This document shows, piece after piece, positions 25,991 through 36,911 of a DNA stretch of 64,000 nucleotides. The stretch lies in the NCBI RefSeq assembly GCF_964283195.1, contig NZ_CAXYLH010000002.1; one strand, written 5' to 3'. Source of the stretch: Paratractidigestivibacter sp003150175 (lineage in GTDB: Bacteria > Actinomycetota > Coriobacteriia > Coriobacteriales > Atopobiaceae). How positions within the stretch are numbered: position 1 is the stretch's first letter; every line of letters begins with the position of its first letter. The position numbers and the translations under genes are program-made. The notes below the pieces were generated by a model that searched no databases, was not told where the DNA came from, and was given only the letters and a program-made list of their open reading frames with translations.

Positions 25991-26980
25991 GTGCTTCTAT
26001 CTACCTCCGGTCAGCTGGAGATCATCGACGGCCAGCAGCGCCTCACCACCATCATGCTCCTGCTGCGTGCCTTCTACGACAAGTTCGCCAATATGAAGGA
26101 TAAGCAGTCTGTGAAGATGCGCGAGGCCATCGCCCGCTGTGTGTGGAAGACGGACGAGTTCGACGAGCCCGACATGGAGCGCTTCAAGATCGACTCCGAG
26201 GTGGCCTCGGACAACGACAAGGGCGAGTTCCTCGAGATCTTGCGCGAGGGCCACGTGGGCGCCGGCTGGAAGAGCGCCTTCGCCCGCAACTTCGCCTACT
26301 TCCAGAAAAAGATCGAGCAGCTGGTGAGCGAATGGCCCACCTACACCGTCTACATGGCCACGCGCGTCATCAACAACGTGATCCTGCTGCCCATTGAGGC
26401 AGAGTCGCAGGACACTGCGCTGCGCATCTTCTCCACCCTGAACGACCGTGGACTCCCGCTCTCGGACGCCGACATCTTCAAGAGCCAGTTCTACAAGCAC
26501 TACTCCGACGAGGGCCGCAAGGACGAGTTCATCCGCCGCTGGAAGGTGCTCGAGGCCGGCGCCAACGCCATCTTCCGCCCCATGCGCGGCACGCCCATGG
26601 ACGAGCTCTTCACGCGCTACATGTACTACCGCCGCGCGAGGCTCGGCATCCGCGACACCACCACCGCGTCTCTGCGCGACTTCTTCGGCGCCGACGGCTA
26701 CGCGATGCTCAAGGAGAAGGGCACGCTCGGCGACCTGGAGGCGCTCCTGGGCTTCTGGCACAAGGTCGACGCGCAGGAGGGCTTCAGCGACCGGGTCCTG
26801 CGCAGGCTCTTCGTGCTGAACTACGCGCCCAACGGCATGTGGACCTATCTCGTGAGCGTGTGGTTCCTCTCCAATCGCGACGCCGAGGGCAACCTGGACC
26901 CGCTTTCCAAGCGCGCGAACCTCGAGGCGCTGGGCAACAAGGCCCTGCTCGAGAAGCGCGTGAACAGTACGAGAAACTGA
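25991..26980 (+). pseudogene. DUF262 (GmrSD-type) protein, truncated at both ends
   Basis: This 329-codon frame has the DUF262 (PF03235) signature IIDGQQRLTTIMLLLRAF, then FSTLNDRGLPLSDADIFKS. DUF262 is the ParB/sulfiredoxin-like NTPase-nuclease fold of GmrS and other phage-defence enzymes. In intact proteins about 70-100 residues, including the YQR region, precede the DGQQR motif; here a stop at 25955 removes them. The 3' end stops abruptly at 26978-26980 after LEKRVN, and the C-terminal nuclease region expected after it is absent. Only a GTG is available as a start, with no clear ribosome site. It is probably inactive. Confidence 0.75.
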
Positions 26981-27165
26981 CCAAGTACGCCGGCACGCTC
27001 GCCGGGAGGGAGCTGGGCGTGGAGCTCGGCGGCGGGACCCTCGGCATGGACGACTTCATCGAGGACTTCTACGCCCTCGACGGGTTCGCCGACACGGTCT
27101 ACTTCGAGACTCTCAAGCGCTACGGGGTCGATACCGAGAACGGCATCGACTCGTGCGATGTATAA
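26965..27165 (+). pseudogene. Unidentified 3' gene fragment
   Basis: A 66-codon open stretch in the frame +1 to the DUF262 remnant continues after its last coding-like codons and ends TAG/TAA-free until 27163-27165. It reads as an acidic, ordered protein end (MDDFIEDFYALDGFADTV and YFETLKRYGVD) with normal codon use. It resembles no DUF262 C-terminus that I recognise. It is probably the end of a different gene, perhaps of the prophage, joined to the DUF262 remnant by deletion. Confidence 0.4.
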
Positions 27166-28068
27166 CACGCTGGCCTCGACCTAGTGAGGGCTTGCATTAC
27201 ATGGTGCGTGCGCGGAGACCGCTTCTGCGACGGCTGCCTGCGGGCGTACGTCGAGTGTGGTTTCGTCGATCGCTGCTTGCTGAGGCTTAAGGAGCTTGAC
27301 GAGGGCTGGGCGCCGCCCCGGTGGTCTTCTGTGCGTGGTGGTCTCGGCGGCGCCCGGCGGGCTTGCTGGTGCGTCTGCTGCGGCTGCGGCGCCTTCGCTT
27401 GCGTCGGCGCAAAGATCGCTGCAACCGGTGGCGGACGGTGACCGGTTGGTTGCTTCGGGCTGTCTGCCCCCCCGCCAGCTGCCCGGGGACGACGCGTGAC
27501 GGCGCGGGCAACCCTGGTAACGCAAGCGCGGATGCCCCTTGTTTGGTGGGCGACGGCACGTAGCGGCCCTGGGCCGCTGGGCGGGGGAGGCAGAATAGTT
27601 CTTTCTTGCGAGGGGCGGTTGATGGCTGGCGAGAGTCTCTTTGCGGGCAGCAATTGCCGGCTTTGCTCTCGGTTGTGGTGTGCTCGCCGCCTCTTGACGG
27701 CCGTGGGAACCGTGCGCGGCTCTTGGGATAACCGTCTGCGCTGCCTCTTGGCAGCGGGATTGCGGCTGGCGGGATTACCAACCGTTTTCGTTTTTGGCAG
27801 CGTTGCCTATCGGCAACTCGGGCGATCAGGTTGTTAGCTATCAACAACCGTCTTGCAGGTTGAACGGGGAAGGGCAACCGTTCTCGGCGTCTCTCGGCGG
27901 TGGTTGCCTTTCTTTGCAGAGAGCGTTCCTCGCCTTCGTTCATTGGCGTTTTAGGCGGCGGGTGGGATGGCTACTTCCATCGGATGATAAAATACTAGGT
28001 TGTTGTATTAGTTAGACCTTTCTTGCGCGTGACCTCGGTCATGCGACAGTTTTGATTCGAGGTTTCGC
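27166..28068. other. About 0.9 kb without a credible gene, G+T-skewed and hairpin-rich
   Basis: No reading frame here has a believable protein: plus-strand frames are Cys/Arg/Gly-rich and minus-strand frames are Pro/Arg/Ser low-complexity. The plus strand is visibly rich in G and T. Short perfect hairpins recur: AGCGGCC-CTG-GGCCGCT near 27562, CGCTGCC-TCTT-GGCAGCG near 27739, GTTGCC-TATC-GGCAAC near 27802, and GGTTGTT-N7-AACAACC near 27828. The word AACCGT recurs near 27708, 27729, 27779, 27845 and 27876. It lies between phage remnants and may be decayed or RNA-encoding DNA. Confidence 0.5.
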
Positions 28069-28173
28069 ATGGGTAGCGTCGAGTGTGTAGTTACAGGTGT
28101 GTTCAACGAGGACTTCTACGAGCAGTGGGACGGCGAGATGAAACGCTGGCGCGAGATCGCCGGGCTGGAGTAA
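28069..28173 (+). pseudogene. Short ORF, possible phage gene fragment
   Basis: A 34-codon frame from ATG 28069 to TAA 28171-28173 has the C-terminal part FNEDFYEQWDGEMKRW. Codon use matches coding DNA after about codon 10, but no ribosome site precedes the ATG. It sits 36 bp before the capsid fragment in the order expected for a phage structural gene end. I do not recognise the family. Confidence 0.35.
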
Positions 28174-28209
28174 CGCGGGCGACAAGGCCCTGATAGAAGG
28201 AGAATTTTC

Positions 28210-28380
28210 ATGCCGAACAACATCGCTGCCATCAAGAACTACACGAGCGGCGGCCGCATGGTGCGCGCGGGCAGAAGCGCTAAGGAGATCACGGTGCCCA
28301 AGATCTCGGTGACGGGCCTAGGCGACTACACGCGCAACGTCGGGTACAAGACCGACTCGATCACTTCGATTACGAGATGA
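28210..28380 (+). pseudogene. Phage major capsid protein, 5' fragment
   Basis: A 56-codon frame has a good ribosome site (AGAAGGAG) before its ATG. It reads MPNNIAAIKNYTS then RMVRAGRSAKEITVPKIS and GLGDYTRNVGYKT, which matches the N-terminal region of a family of siphophage major capsid proteins. An internal stretch between NYTS and RMVRAG appears deleted, and the frame ends in TGA where about 250 more residues are expected. It is a decayed fragment of the same prophage as the portal remnant. The assignment is from recalled family patterns. Confidence 0.65.
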
Positions 28381-28471
28381 AGCTTGTTTGCACTGTGCTA
28401 TAGCTATGTACTGCGAGGCACAGCTGCAGAGTCCTTTTTGTCCCTTCACAGTTGATCCTGCGTCTACTCAC

Positions 28472-28513
28472 AAGAAAGGGGCTCAGACCATAAGGCCTGG
28501 GCCCCTTTCTTTC
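28472..28513. terminator. Strong hairpin, terminator-like
   Basis: A stem AAGAAAGGGGC (28472-28482) pairs with GCCCCTTTCTT (28501-28511), extended by partial pairing inside. A-rich 5' and T-rich 3' flanks allow termination in either direction. It lies between the capsid remnant and pta. Confidence 0.75.
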
Positions 28514-28544
28514 GTACCGGGAGTCAAATACCTGCGAGTCGGGG

Positions 28545-28636
28545 CCCTCGCCCTTTATTCGCGCGAATCGCGAGCAATGCGAGCGAGCGAGGGGCGAAGC
28601 CCCGAGCGCTGAGCAGCGAATAAAGGGCAAGGGGCC
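28545..28636. repeat. Structured repeat, family B copy 2
   Basis: The outer stem pairs 28550-28562 with 28616-28628 perfectly, extended to 28545 with one mismatch. The interior is again 53 nt, identical to copy 1 (20360-20456) at about 40 positions. Its inner hairpin is GGGGC-GAA-GCCCC where copy 1 has GCCGC-GCA-GCGGC, so both sides of the stem change together. It lies 21 bp from the pta stop, in the 3' region of pta. Confidence 0.8.
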
Positions 28637-28657
28637 ACAACCACGACGATCTTGTTT

Positions 28658-29638
28658 TTACTCCGCCATCTGGGCCTGGACCGCGGTGATCGCCACGACG
28701 CCCACGATGTCGTCGGCGGAGCAGCCGCGCGAGAGGTCGTTGACGGGCTTGGCGATGCCCTGCAGGATCGGGCCGTAGGCGTCGGCGCCGCCGAAGCGCT
28801 GGACGAGCTTGTAGCCGATGTTGCCGGCCTCAAGGTCAGGGAAGACGAGGATGTTGGCGTTGCCGGCGACCGCGGAGCCCGGGGCCTTGAGGTCGGCGAC
28901 GGACTGGACGAGCGCGGCGTCGAGCTGGAGGTCGCCGTCGAGGGCGAGCTCGGGGTTCTTCTCGTTGGCGAGCTTCACGGCCTCCTGGACCTTAGCGGGG
29001 ACGTCGCCCTTGGCGGAGCCCATGGTCGAGAACGAGAGCATGGCGACCTTCGGCTCGGTGCCGGGCATGAAGGCCTTCCAGGACTCGGCGGAGGCAAGCG
29101 CGATCTCGGAGAGCTCGTCGGCATTCGGGTCGATGTTCAGGCCGCAGTCGGCGAACAGCAGGGTGCCGTCGGCGCCGTACTGCGGGGTTTTGGTGCACAT
29201 GATGAAGAAGGCCGAGACGAGCTTGGTGCCGGGGGCGGTCTTCAGGATCTGCAGCGCGGGGCGCAGGGTGTTGGCGGTGGAGTGGCACGCGCCGGACACG
29301 AGGCCGTCGGCGTCGCCCATCTTGACCATCATGGTGCCGAAGTAGGTGGCGTCGTTCATCTGCTCGAGGGCCTCGGGCAGGGTCACGCCCTTCTTCTTGC
29401 GGAGCTCGGCGAAGGCCTCGGCGTAGGCCTGCTTCTTGTCGGAGCTGCGCGGGTCGATGACGGTCACGCCCTCGACGTCGATGGTCGCCGGGTCGCCGAG
29501 GATGACGAGGTTCGCGAGGCCCTCGTCGACGATCTTCTTCGCGGCCTCGATGGTGCGGGGATCCTCGCCCTCGGGCAGGACGATGGTCTTCTTGTCGGAC
29601 TTGGCGGCCGCCTTCATGCGGTCAAGGAACTCGCTCAT
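28658..29638 (-). CDS. pta: Phosphate acetyltransferase
   Basis: This 326-residue short-form Pta converts acetyl-CoA and phosphate to acetyl phosphate, the substrate for AckA. Family patterns include KKTIVLPEGEDPRTIEAAKK, DGLVSGACHSTANTLRPALQ and LVFPDLEAGNIGYKLVQR. The ATG at 29638 has GGAGGAG about 9 bp upstream; the 31 in-frame codons before it are not family-like. It is transcribed alone, divergent from glf, and is 26 kb from ackA. A family B repeat lies in its 3' region. Confidence 0.96.
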   Translation of the reverse strand: MSEFLDRMKAAAKSDKKTIVLPEGEDPRTIEAAKKIVDEGLANLVILGDPATIDVEGVTVIDPRSSDKKQAYAEAFAELRKKKGVTLPEALEQMNDATYFGTMMVKMGDADGLVSGACHSTANTLRPALQILKTAPGTKLVSAFFIMCTKTPQYGADGTLLFADCGLNIDPNADELSEIALASAESWKAFMPGTEPKVAMLSFSTMGSAKGDVPAKVQEAVKLANEKNPELALDGDLQLDAALVQSVADLKAPGSAVAGNANILVFPDLEAGNIGYKLVQRFGGADAYGPILQGIAKPVNDLSRGCSADDIVGVVAITAVQAQMAE

Positions 29639-29837
29639 GTACGATCTCCTCCACAAAATCTGCTCTATCGGTTCCTGCTGCACCCCACATTTCGTGGTCA
29701 TAGGGCCGCTCGGCGGGGCAAGCTCGAACATTATAGGTTCTTGGTGCTAGAATCGTTCGGACATTACGGCGAGAGGACAACGATTTTCTCGCCACTGGCG
29801 CGGGCGCCAGGACTGTACCCTTCCTGAGAGGAACCAC

Positions 29838-31040
29838 ATGAACATCCAGAGCGGTCTCGGCGCGGGCTTCAACGCGGAATCCTATGACGCCCTCGTCGTC
29901 GGCTGCGGCTACGCGGGCTGCGTCTGCGCGCGCCGCCTCGCGGAGGCCTGCGGCATGAAGGTCGCGATCCTCGAGCGCCGCGAGCACATCGCGGGCAACG
30001 CCTACGACTACGAGGACGAGGCCGGCATCCTCGTCCACAAGTACGGCCCGCACATCTACCACACCACCAACGAGCGCGTGAACCAGTTCCTCTCGCGCTT
30101 CACGGAGTGGACCGACTACCAGCACAAGGTTCTCGCCAACATCCACGGCACCCTGATGCCCGTCCCCTTTAACCACAAGTCCCTGAAGCTCGCCTTCGGC
30201 GACGATAAGGGCGAGCGCCTCTACCAGAAGCTCGTGGCGACCTTCGGCGAGAACAAGAAGGTCCCCATCATGGAGCTCCGCGAGAAGAACGACCCCGAGC
30301 TCGTCGAGGTCGCGGACTACGTGTTCGAGAACGTCTTCCTTCACTACACGATGAAGCAGTGGGGCCAGACCCCCGACCAGATCGACCCGTCGATCACCGG
30401 TCGCGTGCCCGTCTTCGTCGGCGACGACGACCGCTACTTCCCCGGCGCCCCCTTCCAGGGCATGCCGGCCGAGGGCTACACCAAGCTCTTCGAGCACATG
30501 CTCGACCACGACCTGATCAACGTCTTCGTCGACGTCGACGCCCGCGACGTGCTCCAGGTCACCTCCGGCTCCGTCCTCGTGGGCGGCAAGCCCTACGCCG
30601 GCGAGGTCATCTACACCGGCCCCTTGGACGAGCTCTTCGGCCTCGACCTCGGCGCGCTGCCGTACCGCACGCTCGACATGGTCTTCGAGACCCTTGACCA
30701 GGACCAGTTCCAGCCCGTGGGTACCGTCAACTACACCACGAGCGAGGACTTCACGCGCATCACCGAGTTCAAGAACATGACGGGCCAGGTCGTCCCCGGC
30801 AAGACCACGATCATGAAGGAGTACTCCAAGGCCTACACCCCCGGCTCCGGCGAGACTCCCTACTACGCCATCCTCGAGGACGCGAACACCGAGCTCTACA
30901 AGAAGTACCGCGACCGCGTCTCCGGCGCGCTCAACTTCCACTGCGTCGGCCGCCTCGCCGAGTACCGCTACTACGACATGGACGGCGTCGTGGCATCCGC
31001 GCTCGACCTTTCCGACGAGCTTATCTCCCAGCACAACTAG
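29838..31040 (+). CDS. glf: UDP-galactopyranose mutase
   Basis: This 400-residue FAD enzyme converts UDP-galactopyranose to UDP-galactofuranose, the donor for Galf-containing cell-surface glycans. The dinucleotide fold VVGCGYAGCVCARRLAE is near residue 20. Family marks are HKYGPHIYHTTNERV, GRVPVFVGDDDRYF and a C-terminal GRLAEYRYYDMD. GAGAGGAAC precedes the ATG. A terminator and then a family 2 glycosyltransferase gene follow, suggesting a surface polysaccharide role. Confidence 0.96.
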   Translation: MNIQSGLGAGFNAESYDALVVGCGYAGCVCARRLAEACGMKVAILERREHIAGNAYDYEDEAGILVHKYGPHIYHTTNERVNQFLSRFTEWTDYQHKVLANIHGTLMPVPFNHKSLKLAFGDDKGERLYQKLVATFGENKKVPIMELREKNDPELVEVADYVFENVFLHYTMKQWGQTPDQIDPSITGRVPVFVGDDDRYFPGAPFQGMPAEGYTKLFEHMLDHDLINVFVDVDARDVLQVTSGSVLVGGKPYAGEVIYTGPLDELFGLDLGALPYRTLDMVFETLDQDQFQPVGTVNYTTSEDFTRITEFKNMTGQVVPGKTTIMKEYSKAYTPGSGETPYYAILEDANTELYKKYRDRVSGALNFHCVGRLAEYRYYDMDGVVASALDLSDELISQHN

Positions 31041-31058
31041 CGCGCAGCTCCGAGTCCT

Positions 31059-31090
31059 GGGGGCGGGCCCTGAGCGACCCGCCCCCTTCT
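31059..31090 (+). terminator. Terminator after glf
   Basis: A perfect 9-bp GC stem (31059-31067 with 31078-31086) is followed by TTCT. It is short of T, but it ends the glf reading unit 72 bp before the next ATG. Confidence 0.7.
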
Positions 31091-31111
31091 ATGTTCATAA
31101 GGACGTGACCC

Positions 31112-32155
31112 ATGGCATCCACGAGCAAGACCATCACCTTCGGCATCCCGTGCTACAACTCGGCCGAGTACATGGACAAGTGCATCCTCTCGATCCTCGA
31201 GGGGTCGGGCTACGCCGACGACGTGCAGATCGTAATCGTCGACGACGGCAGCGCCAAGGACGACACCCCGGCCAAGGCCGACGAGTGGCAGGCGCGCTAC
31301 CCCGAGCTCATCAAGGCCGTCCACCAGCAGAACGGCGGCCACGGCGTCGCCGTCATGAAGGCCGTGGCGAACGCCGACGGCGCGTACTTCAAGAACATCG
31401 ACTCCGACGACTGGGCCGACGCCGAGGCGCTGCAGGCGCTTCTCGCGCAGCTCAGGCGCTTCATCAGCATGGACGAGAAGGTCGACCTCGTCATCACCAA
31501 CTACGTCTACGAGCACGTCGAGGACAACATGCGCAACGTCGTGGACTACCGCCACGTCCTTCCGCGCAACAAGGTCTTCGACTGGTCGCAGATCGGCCAC
31601 TTCAAGATGAGCCAGTACCTGCTCATGCACGCGCTCACGTACCGCACCGAGACCCTGCGCGCGGCGAACCTCCAGATGCCGCCCCACACGTTCTACGTGG
31701 ACAACATCTACGCCTACGTGCCGTTCCCGCTGTGCCACAGCATCTATTACCTCGACGTGGACCTCTACCGCTACTACATCGGGCGCGAGGACCAGTCCGT
31801 CAACGAGAAGGTCCTCACGAGCCGCGTCGACCACTACTGGCGCGTCGCCCGCGTGATGATGCAGGCCTACCACGTCTACGACGACATCACCTGTGCGAAG
31901 CTGCGCAGCTACATGATGAACTACTTCACCATCATCATGGCCATCTGCTCGGTCTTCTCCAAGCTGTCCGACCGCGAGGACGCCATGGACGAGCTCCAGA
32001 AGCTCTGGGACGAGCTCAAGGCCTACGACCCGCGCATGTACCGCCGCGCCAAGCACGGCGTCGTCGGCCTCGCCACCAACCTCCCCGGCAAGGTGGGCGA
32101 GAAGATCACCATCGGCGGCTACCGCGTCGCCCAGAAGGTCGTCAAGTTCAACTGA
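31112..32155 (+). CDS. Family 2 glycosyltransferase
   Basis: This 347-residue GT-A glycosyltransferase (PF00535) has an N-terminal donor domain starting TITFGIPCYNSAEYMDKCILSI (given here only as a start), VDDGSAKDD, and the metal-binding DSDD in FKNIDSDDWAD. No membrane segment is evident, so it is probably peripheral. The acceptor and sugar are unknown; the neighbour glf suggests surface-glycan synthesis. Its TGA (32153-32155) abuts a family A repeat, so the gene ends right at the repeat edge. Confidence 0.88.
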   Translation: MASTSKTITFGIPCYNSAEYMDKCILSILEGSGYADDVQIVIVDDGSAKDDTPAKADEWQARYPELIKAVHQQNGGHGVAVMKAVANADGAYFKNIDSDDWADAEALQALLAQLRRFISMDEKVDLVITNYVYEHVEDNMRNVVDYRHVLPRNKVFDWSQIGHFKMSQYLLMHALTYRTETLRAANLQMPPHTFYVDNIYAYVPFPLCHSIYYLDVDLYRYYIGREDQSVNEKVLTSRVDHYWRVARVMMQAYHVYDDITCAKLRSYMMNYFTIIMAICSVFSKLSDREDAMDELQKLWDELKAYDPRMYRRAKHGVVGLATNLPGKVGEKITIGGYRVAQKVVKFN

Positions 32156-32164
32156 CCAACAGCC

Positions 32165-32237
32165 GGTGACAGTCATTGCGTGATGGGTGGCAGCGAATAA
32201 TGGGTGGCAGCAAAAGCTGCACGCAATGACTGTCACC
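32165..32237. repeat. Compact inverted repeat, family A copy 2
   Basis: A perfect 18-bp inverted repeat (32165-32182 with 32220-32237) has weaker pairing of the flanks (CCAACA on the left with TGTTGG on the right). The loop contains ATGGGTGGCAG twice. It shares the GGTGACAGTCATTGCGTG arm with copy 1 at 16004-16438. It follows the glycosyltransferase stop at once and lies about 150 bp before rpsO. Confidence 0.85.
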
Positions 32238-32387
32238 CAGTGTTGGTGGGTGGATTTGTGTGCGTCGCGTGGCGCGGGGCGCCGATGTGGTAACCTACGT
32301 AAGGTTTGTTGGTACCCCGCACCTGGTTGCCCGTTCCCACCGACGGCGAACCCGGTCAGGGGCGAATCACAGAAAGGTGGATCAAGC

Positions 32388-32663
32388 ATGATCACCAAGG
32401 AGCAGAAGGCCGAGCTCGTCAAGAAGTACGGCAAGTCCGACACCGACACCGGTTCCGCCGAGGTCCAGGTCGCCATCCTCTCCGCCCGCATCAAGGAGCT
32501 CACCGAGCACATGAAGTCCCACCAGAAGGACTTCCACACCCGCCGCGGCCTCCTCATGCTCGTCGGTAAGCGTCGTCGTCTTCTTTCCTACATCAAGAAG
32601 AACGACATCGAGAACTACCGTAACCTCATCAAGAGCCTCGGTATCCGCGACAACATCCAGTAA
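32388..32663 (+). CDS. rpsO: 30S ribosomal protein S15
   Basis: This 91-residue S15 binds 16S rRNA in the platform of the small subunit. The family core is clear: DTGSAEVQVAILSARI, HQKDFHTRRGLLMLVGKRRR and the C-terminal RNLIKSLGIRDN. The ATG at 32388 follows AGAAAGGTGG; longer frames upstream run through the repeat and are rejected. As in most bacteria, pnp lies directly downstream, here after a hairpin. Confidence 0.97.
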   Translation: MITKEQKAELVKKYGKSDTDTGSAEVQVAILSARIKELTEHMKSHQKDFHTRRGLLMLVGKRRRLLSYIKKNDIENYRNLIKSLGIRDNIQ

Positions 32664-32685
32664 GTCGCACAGATTCACCAAAACG

Positions 32686-32709
32686 GGGGCGCCTGCGGGC
32701 GCCCCTTGT
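32686..32709 (+). terminator. Hairpin between rpsO and pnp
   Basis: A perfect 8-bp GC stem (32686-32693 with 32698-32705) and a 4-nt loop are followed by TTGTCGTG. It probably acts as a partial terminator or as an RNase entry site controlling pnp expression. Confidence 0.7.
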
Positions 32710-32804
32710 CGTGTATCCCGGGAAGAGCCCGGGCTGCGCAGCGGGGAAGGGCCCCGCAAGATGGCCCGCCGGCAAAGGGGCTGGCGGAGATAAGGGAAAT
32801 AGAT

Positions 32805-35033
<2,229 letters not shown>

Positions 35034-35034
35034 A

Positions 35035-35098
35035 TGACGAAAAGGGACAGTCCCTTTTCGTCATCCAGGCCCCGCAGCTTCGGTTGCGGGGCCTTTTT
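35035..35098 (+). terminator. Double hairpin after pnp
   Basis: The first is a perfect 14-bp palindromic stem (35035-35048 with 35050-35063). The second is a 9-bp GC stem (35068-35076 with 35085-35093) followed by TTTTT, a textbook intrinsic terminator. Confidence 0.9.
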
Positions 35099-35243
35099 GT
35101 ATGGAGGTGGGGCCGATGGGGCGTTTCTTGGTTACAATGAATCAGTCTGCGCTTTCGGCGCACGGTTTGGATTGTTCGGTTGGCGGTAATGCCAGCCGTC
35201 GAATATGTATCTGATGGCTCCATCGAGAGGATTTGTACCACCA

Positions 35244-36908
35244 ATGCCAAAGAAAGATCTCGCCCTGAAGGTCATTCCGCTGGGTGGCCTTGACGGTATC
35301 GGCAAGAACATGACCGCCTTCGAGTACGGGGACGACATGGTCCTCGTCGACGCCGGCCTGATGTTCCCCGACGACAACATGCCCGGCATCGACCTGATCC
35401 TGCCGGACTACACCTACGTGCTCGAGAACGAGCACAAGCTCCGCGGCATCGTCATTACCCACGGCCACGAGGACCACACGGGCGCCCTGCCGTACCTGCT
35501 CATGGACCTGACCCGCAAGGTCCCCATCTACTCGAGCAAGCTCACCTTGGGCATGATCGAGGGCAAGCTCGCCGAGCACAAGATCAAGAGCCCGAAGTTC
35601 CGCGAGGTCCAGGACGACTCCAACGTCAACCTCGGCGCCATTAACCTCACCTTCTTCGCCATGACGCACTCGATCCCGGGCGCGCTGGGCGTCTTCATGC
35701 AGACCCCCGCGGGCACGGTGCTCCACACCGGCGACTTCAAGCTCGACAACACGCCGATCGACGGCCGCAGGCCCAACTACCAGGCCATCAATAAGTTCGG
35801 CGGCAACGGCATCGACCTTCTGTTATCCGACTCGACCAACGCGACCCGCCCGGGCTACACGCCCTCCGAGGCCGCGGTCGGCCCGAACCTGCGCCACATC
35901 ATCAAGAACGCCCCGGGCCGCGTGTTCGTGGCGAGCTTCTCGTCCCACATCCACCGCCTGCAGCAGGTCTGCGACGCCGCGACCGCCGTCGGCCGCAAGG
36001 TCGTCGTCACCGGCCGCTCGATGGTCACGAACACCAAGGTCGCGCGCGAGCTCGGTTACCTCAAAATCGCCGAGGACGACATCATCGACGCCTTCGACAT
36101 CGACAAGCTCGACAACGACAAGATCGTCGTGCTCTGCACCGGCTCCCAGGGCGAGCCCCTGAGCGCCCTCGCGCGCATGGCCAACGGCGAGCACAAGTCG
36201 CTCTCAATCAACGCGAGCGACACCGTGATCATCTCGGCCACGCCCGTCCCCGGCAACGAGAAGAGCGTCCAGGCCATCATCAACTCGCTCTCCAAGATCG
36301 GCTGCGACATCTACGACAAGAGCAAGGCCCTCGTCCACGTCTCCGGCCACGGCTCGCAGGAGGAGCTCAAGCTCATGCTCTCCATGGCCAAGCCGCGATA
36401 CTTCATGCCCGTCCACGGCGAGGCCCAGCACCTGCGCGCCCACGCGCAGCTCGCCCTCGACCTCGGCATGAGCGAGAAGAACATCTTCATCCTCGACAAC
36501 GGCGACTCGCTCGAGATGGTCAACCACAAGGTCCGCCGCGGCCGCGCCGTCGAGTCCGGCGTCGTCTACGTCGACGGCGGCACCGTGACCGAGGCCGACC
36601 CCGTCGTGCTCCGCGACCGCCAGAAGCTCGCCCAGGACGGCGTGGTCACCTGCACCATCGCCCTCACCGGAAAGAAGGGCACCGTCAAGGCCGTCGAGAT
36701 CAACGCCCGCGGCGTCTCGTTCGCGTCCGACCCCGACGTCGTCGAGGAGGCCCAGAGGATCGTCCGCCAGCAGGTCGAGAAGCTGACGAACTCCGACGGC
36801 GTGAACATCGACGCCGTCCGCCGCAACGTCCGCAACCAGATCTCCAACCTCCTGTGGTCGCGCACCCACACGCGCCCGATGGTCATCCCGGTCGTGCTGG
36901 AGGTCTAG
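35244..36908 (+). CDS. rnj: Ribonuclease J
   Basis: This 554-residue metallo-beta-lactamase/beta-CASP ribonuclease has endo- and 5'-3' exonuclease activity in the family. Metal ligands are in ITHGHEDHTG (H73, H75, D77, H78). Further marks are HTGDFKLDNTPIDG, SHIHRLQQV, CTGSQGEPLSALARMA and HVSGHGSQEELKLM. The ATG at 35244 gives the normal short N-terminus. GAGAGG is about 13 bp upstream, a rather distant ribosome site. ftsK follows after 3 bp, so the two are co-transcribed. It probably works with PNPase and RNase Y in RNA turnover. Confidence 0.95.
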   Translation: MPKKDLALKVIPLGGLDGIGKNMTAFEYGDDMVLVDAGLMFPDDNMPGIDLILPDYTYVLENEHKLRGIVITHGHEDHTGALPYLLMDLTRKVPIYSSKLTLGMIEGKLAEHKIKSPKFREVQDDSNVNLGAINLTFFAMTHSIPGALGVFMQTPAGTVLHTGDFKLDNTPIDGRRPNYQAINKFGGNGIDLLLSDSTNATRPGYTPSEAAVGPNLRHIIKNAPGRVFVASFSSHIHRLQQVCDAATAVGRKVVVTGRSMVTNTKVARELGYLKIAEDDIIDAFDIDKLDNDKIVVLCTGSQGEPLSALARMANGEHKSLSINASDTVIISATPVPGNEKSVQAIINSLSKIGCDIYDKSKALVHVSGHGSQEELKLMLSMAKPRYFMPVHGEAQHLRAHAQLALDLGMSEKNIFILDNGDSLEMVNHKVRRGRAVESGVVYVDGGTVTEADPVVLRDRQKLAQDGVVTCTIALTGKKGTVKAVEINARGVSFASDPDVVEEAQRIVRQQVEKLTNSDGVNIDAVRRNVRNQISNLLWSRTHTRPMVIPVVLEV

Positions 36909-36911
36909 CGC

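Noticed and set aside
27184..27837. Overlapping plus-strand frames of 60-113 codons
   Set aside because: They are Cys/Trp/Arg-rich or Leu/Arg-rich, have no ribosome sites and resemble no family.
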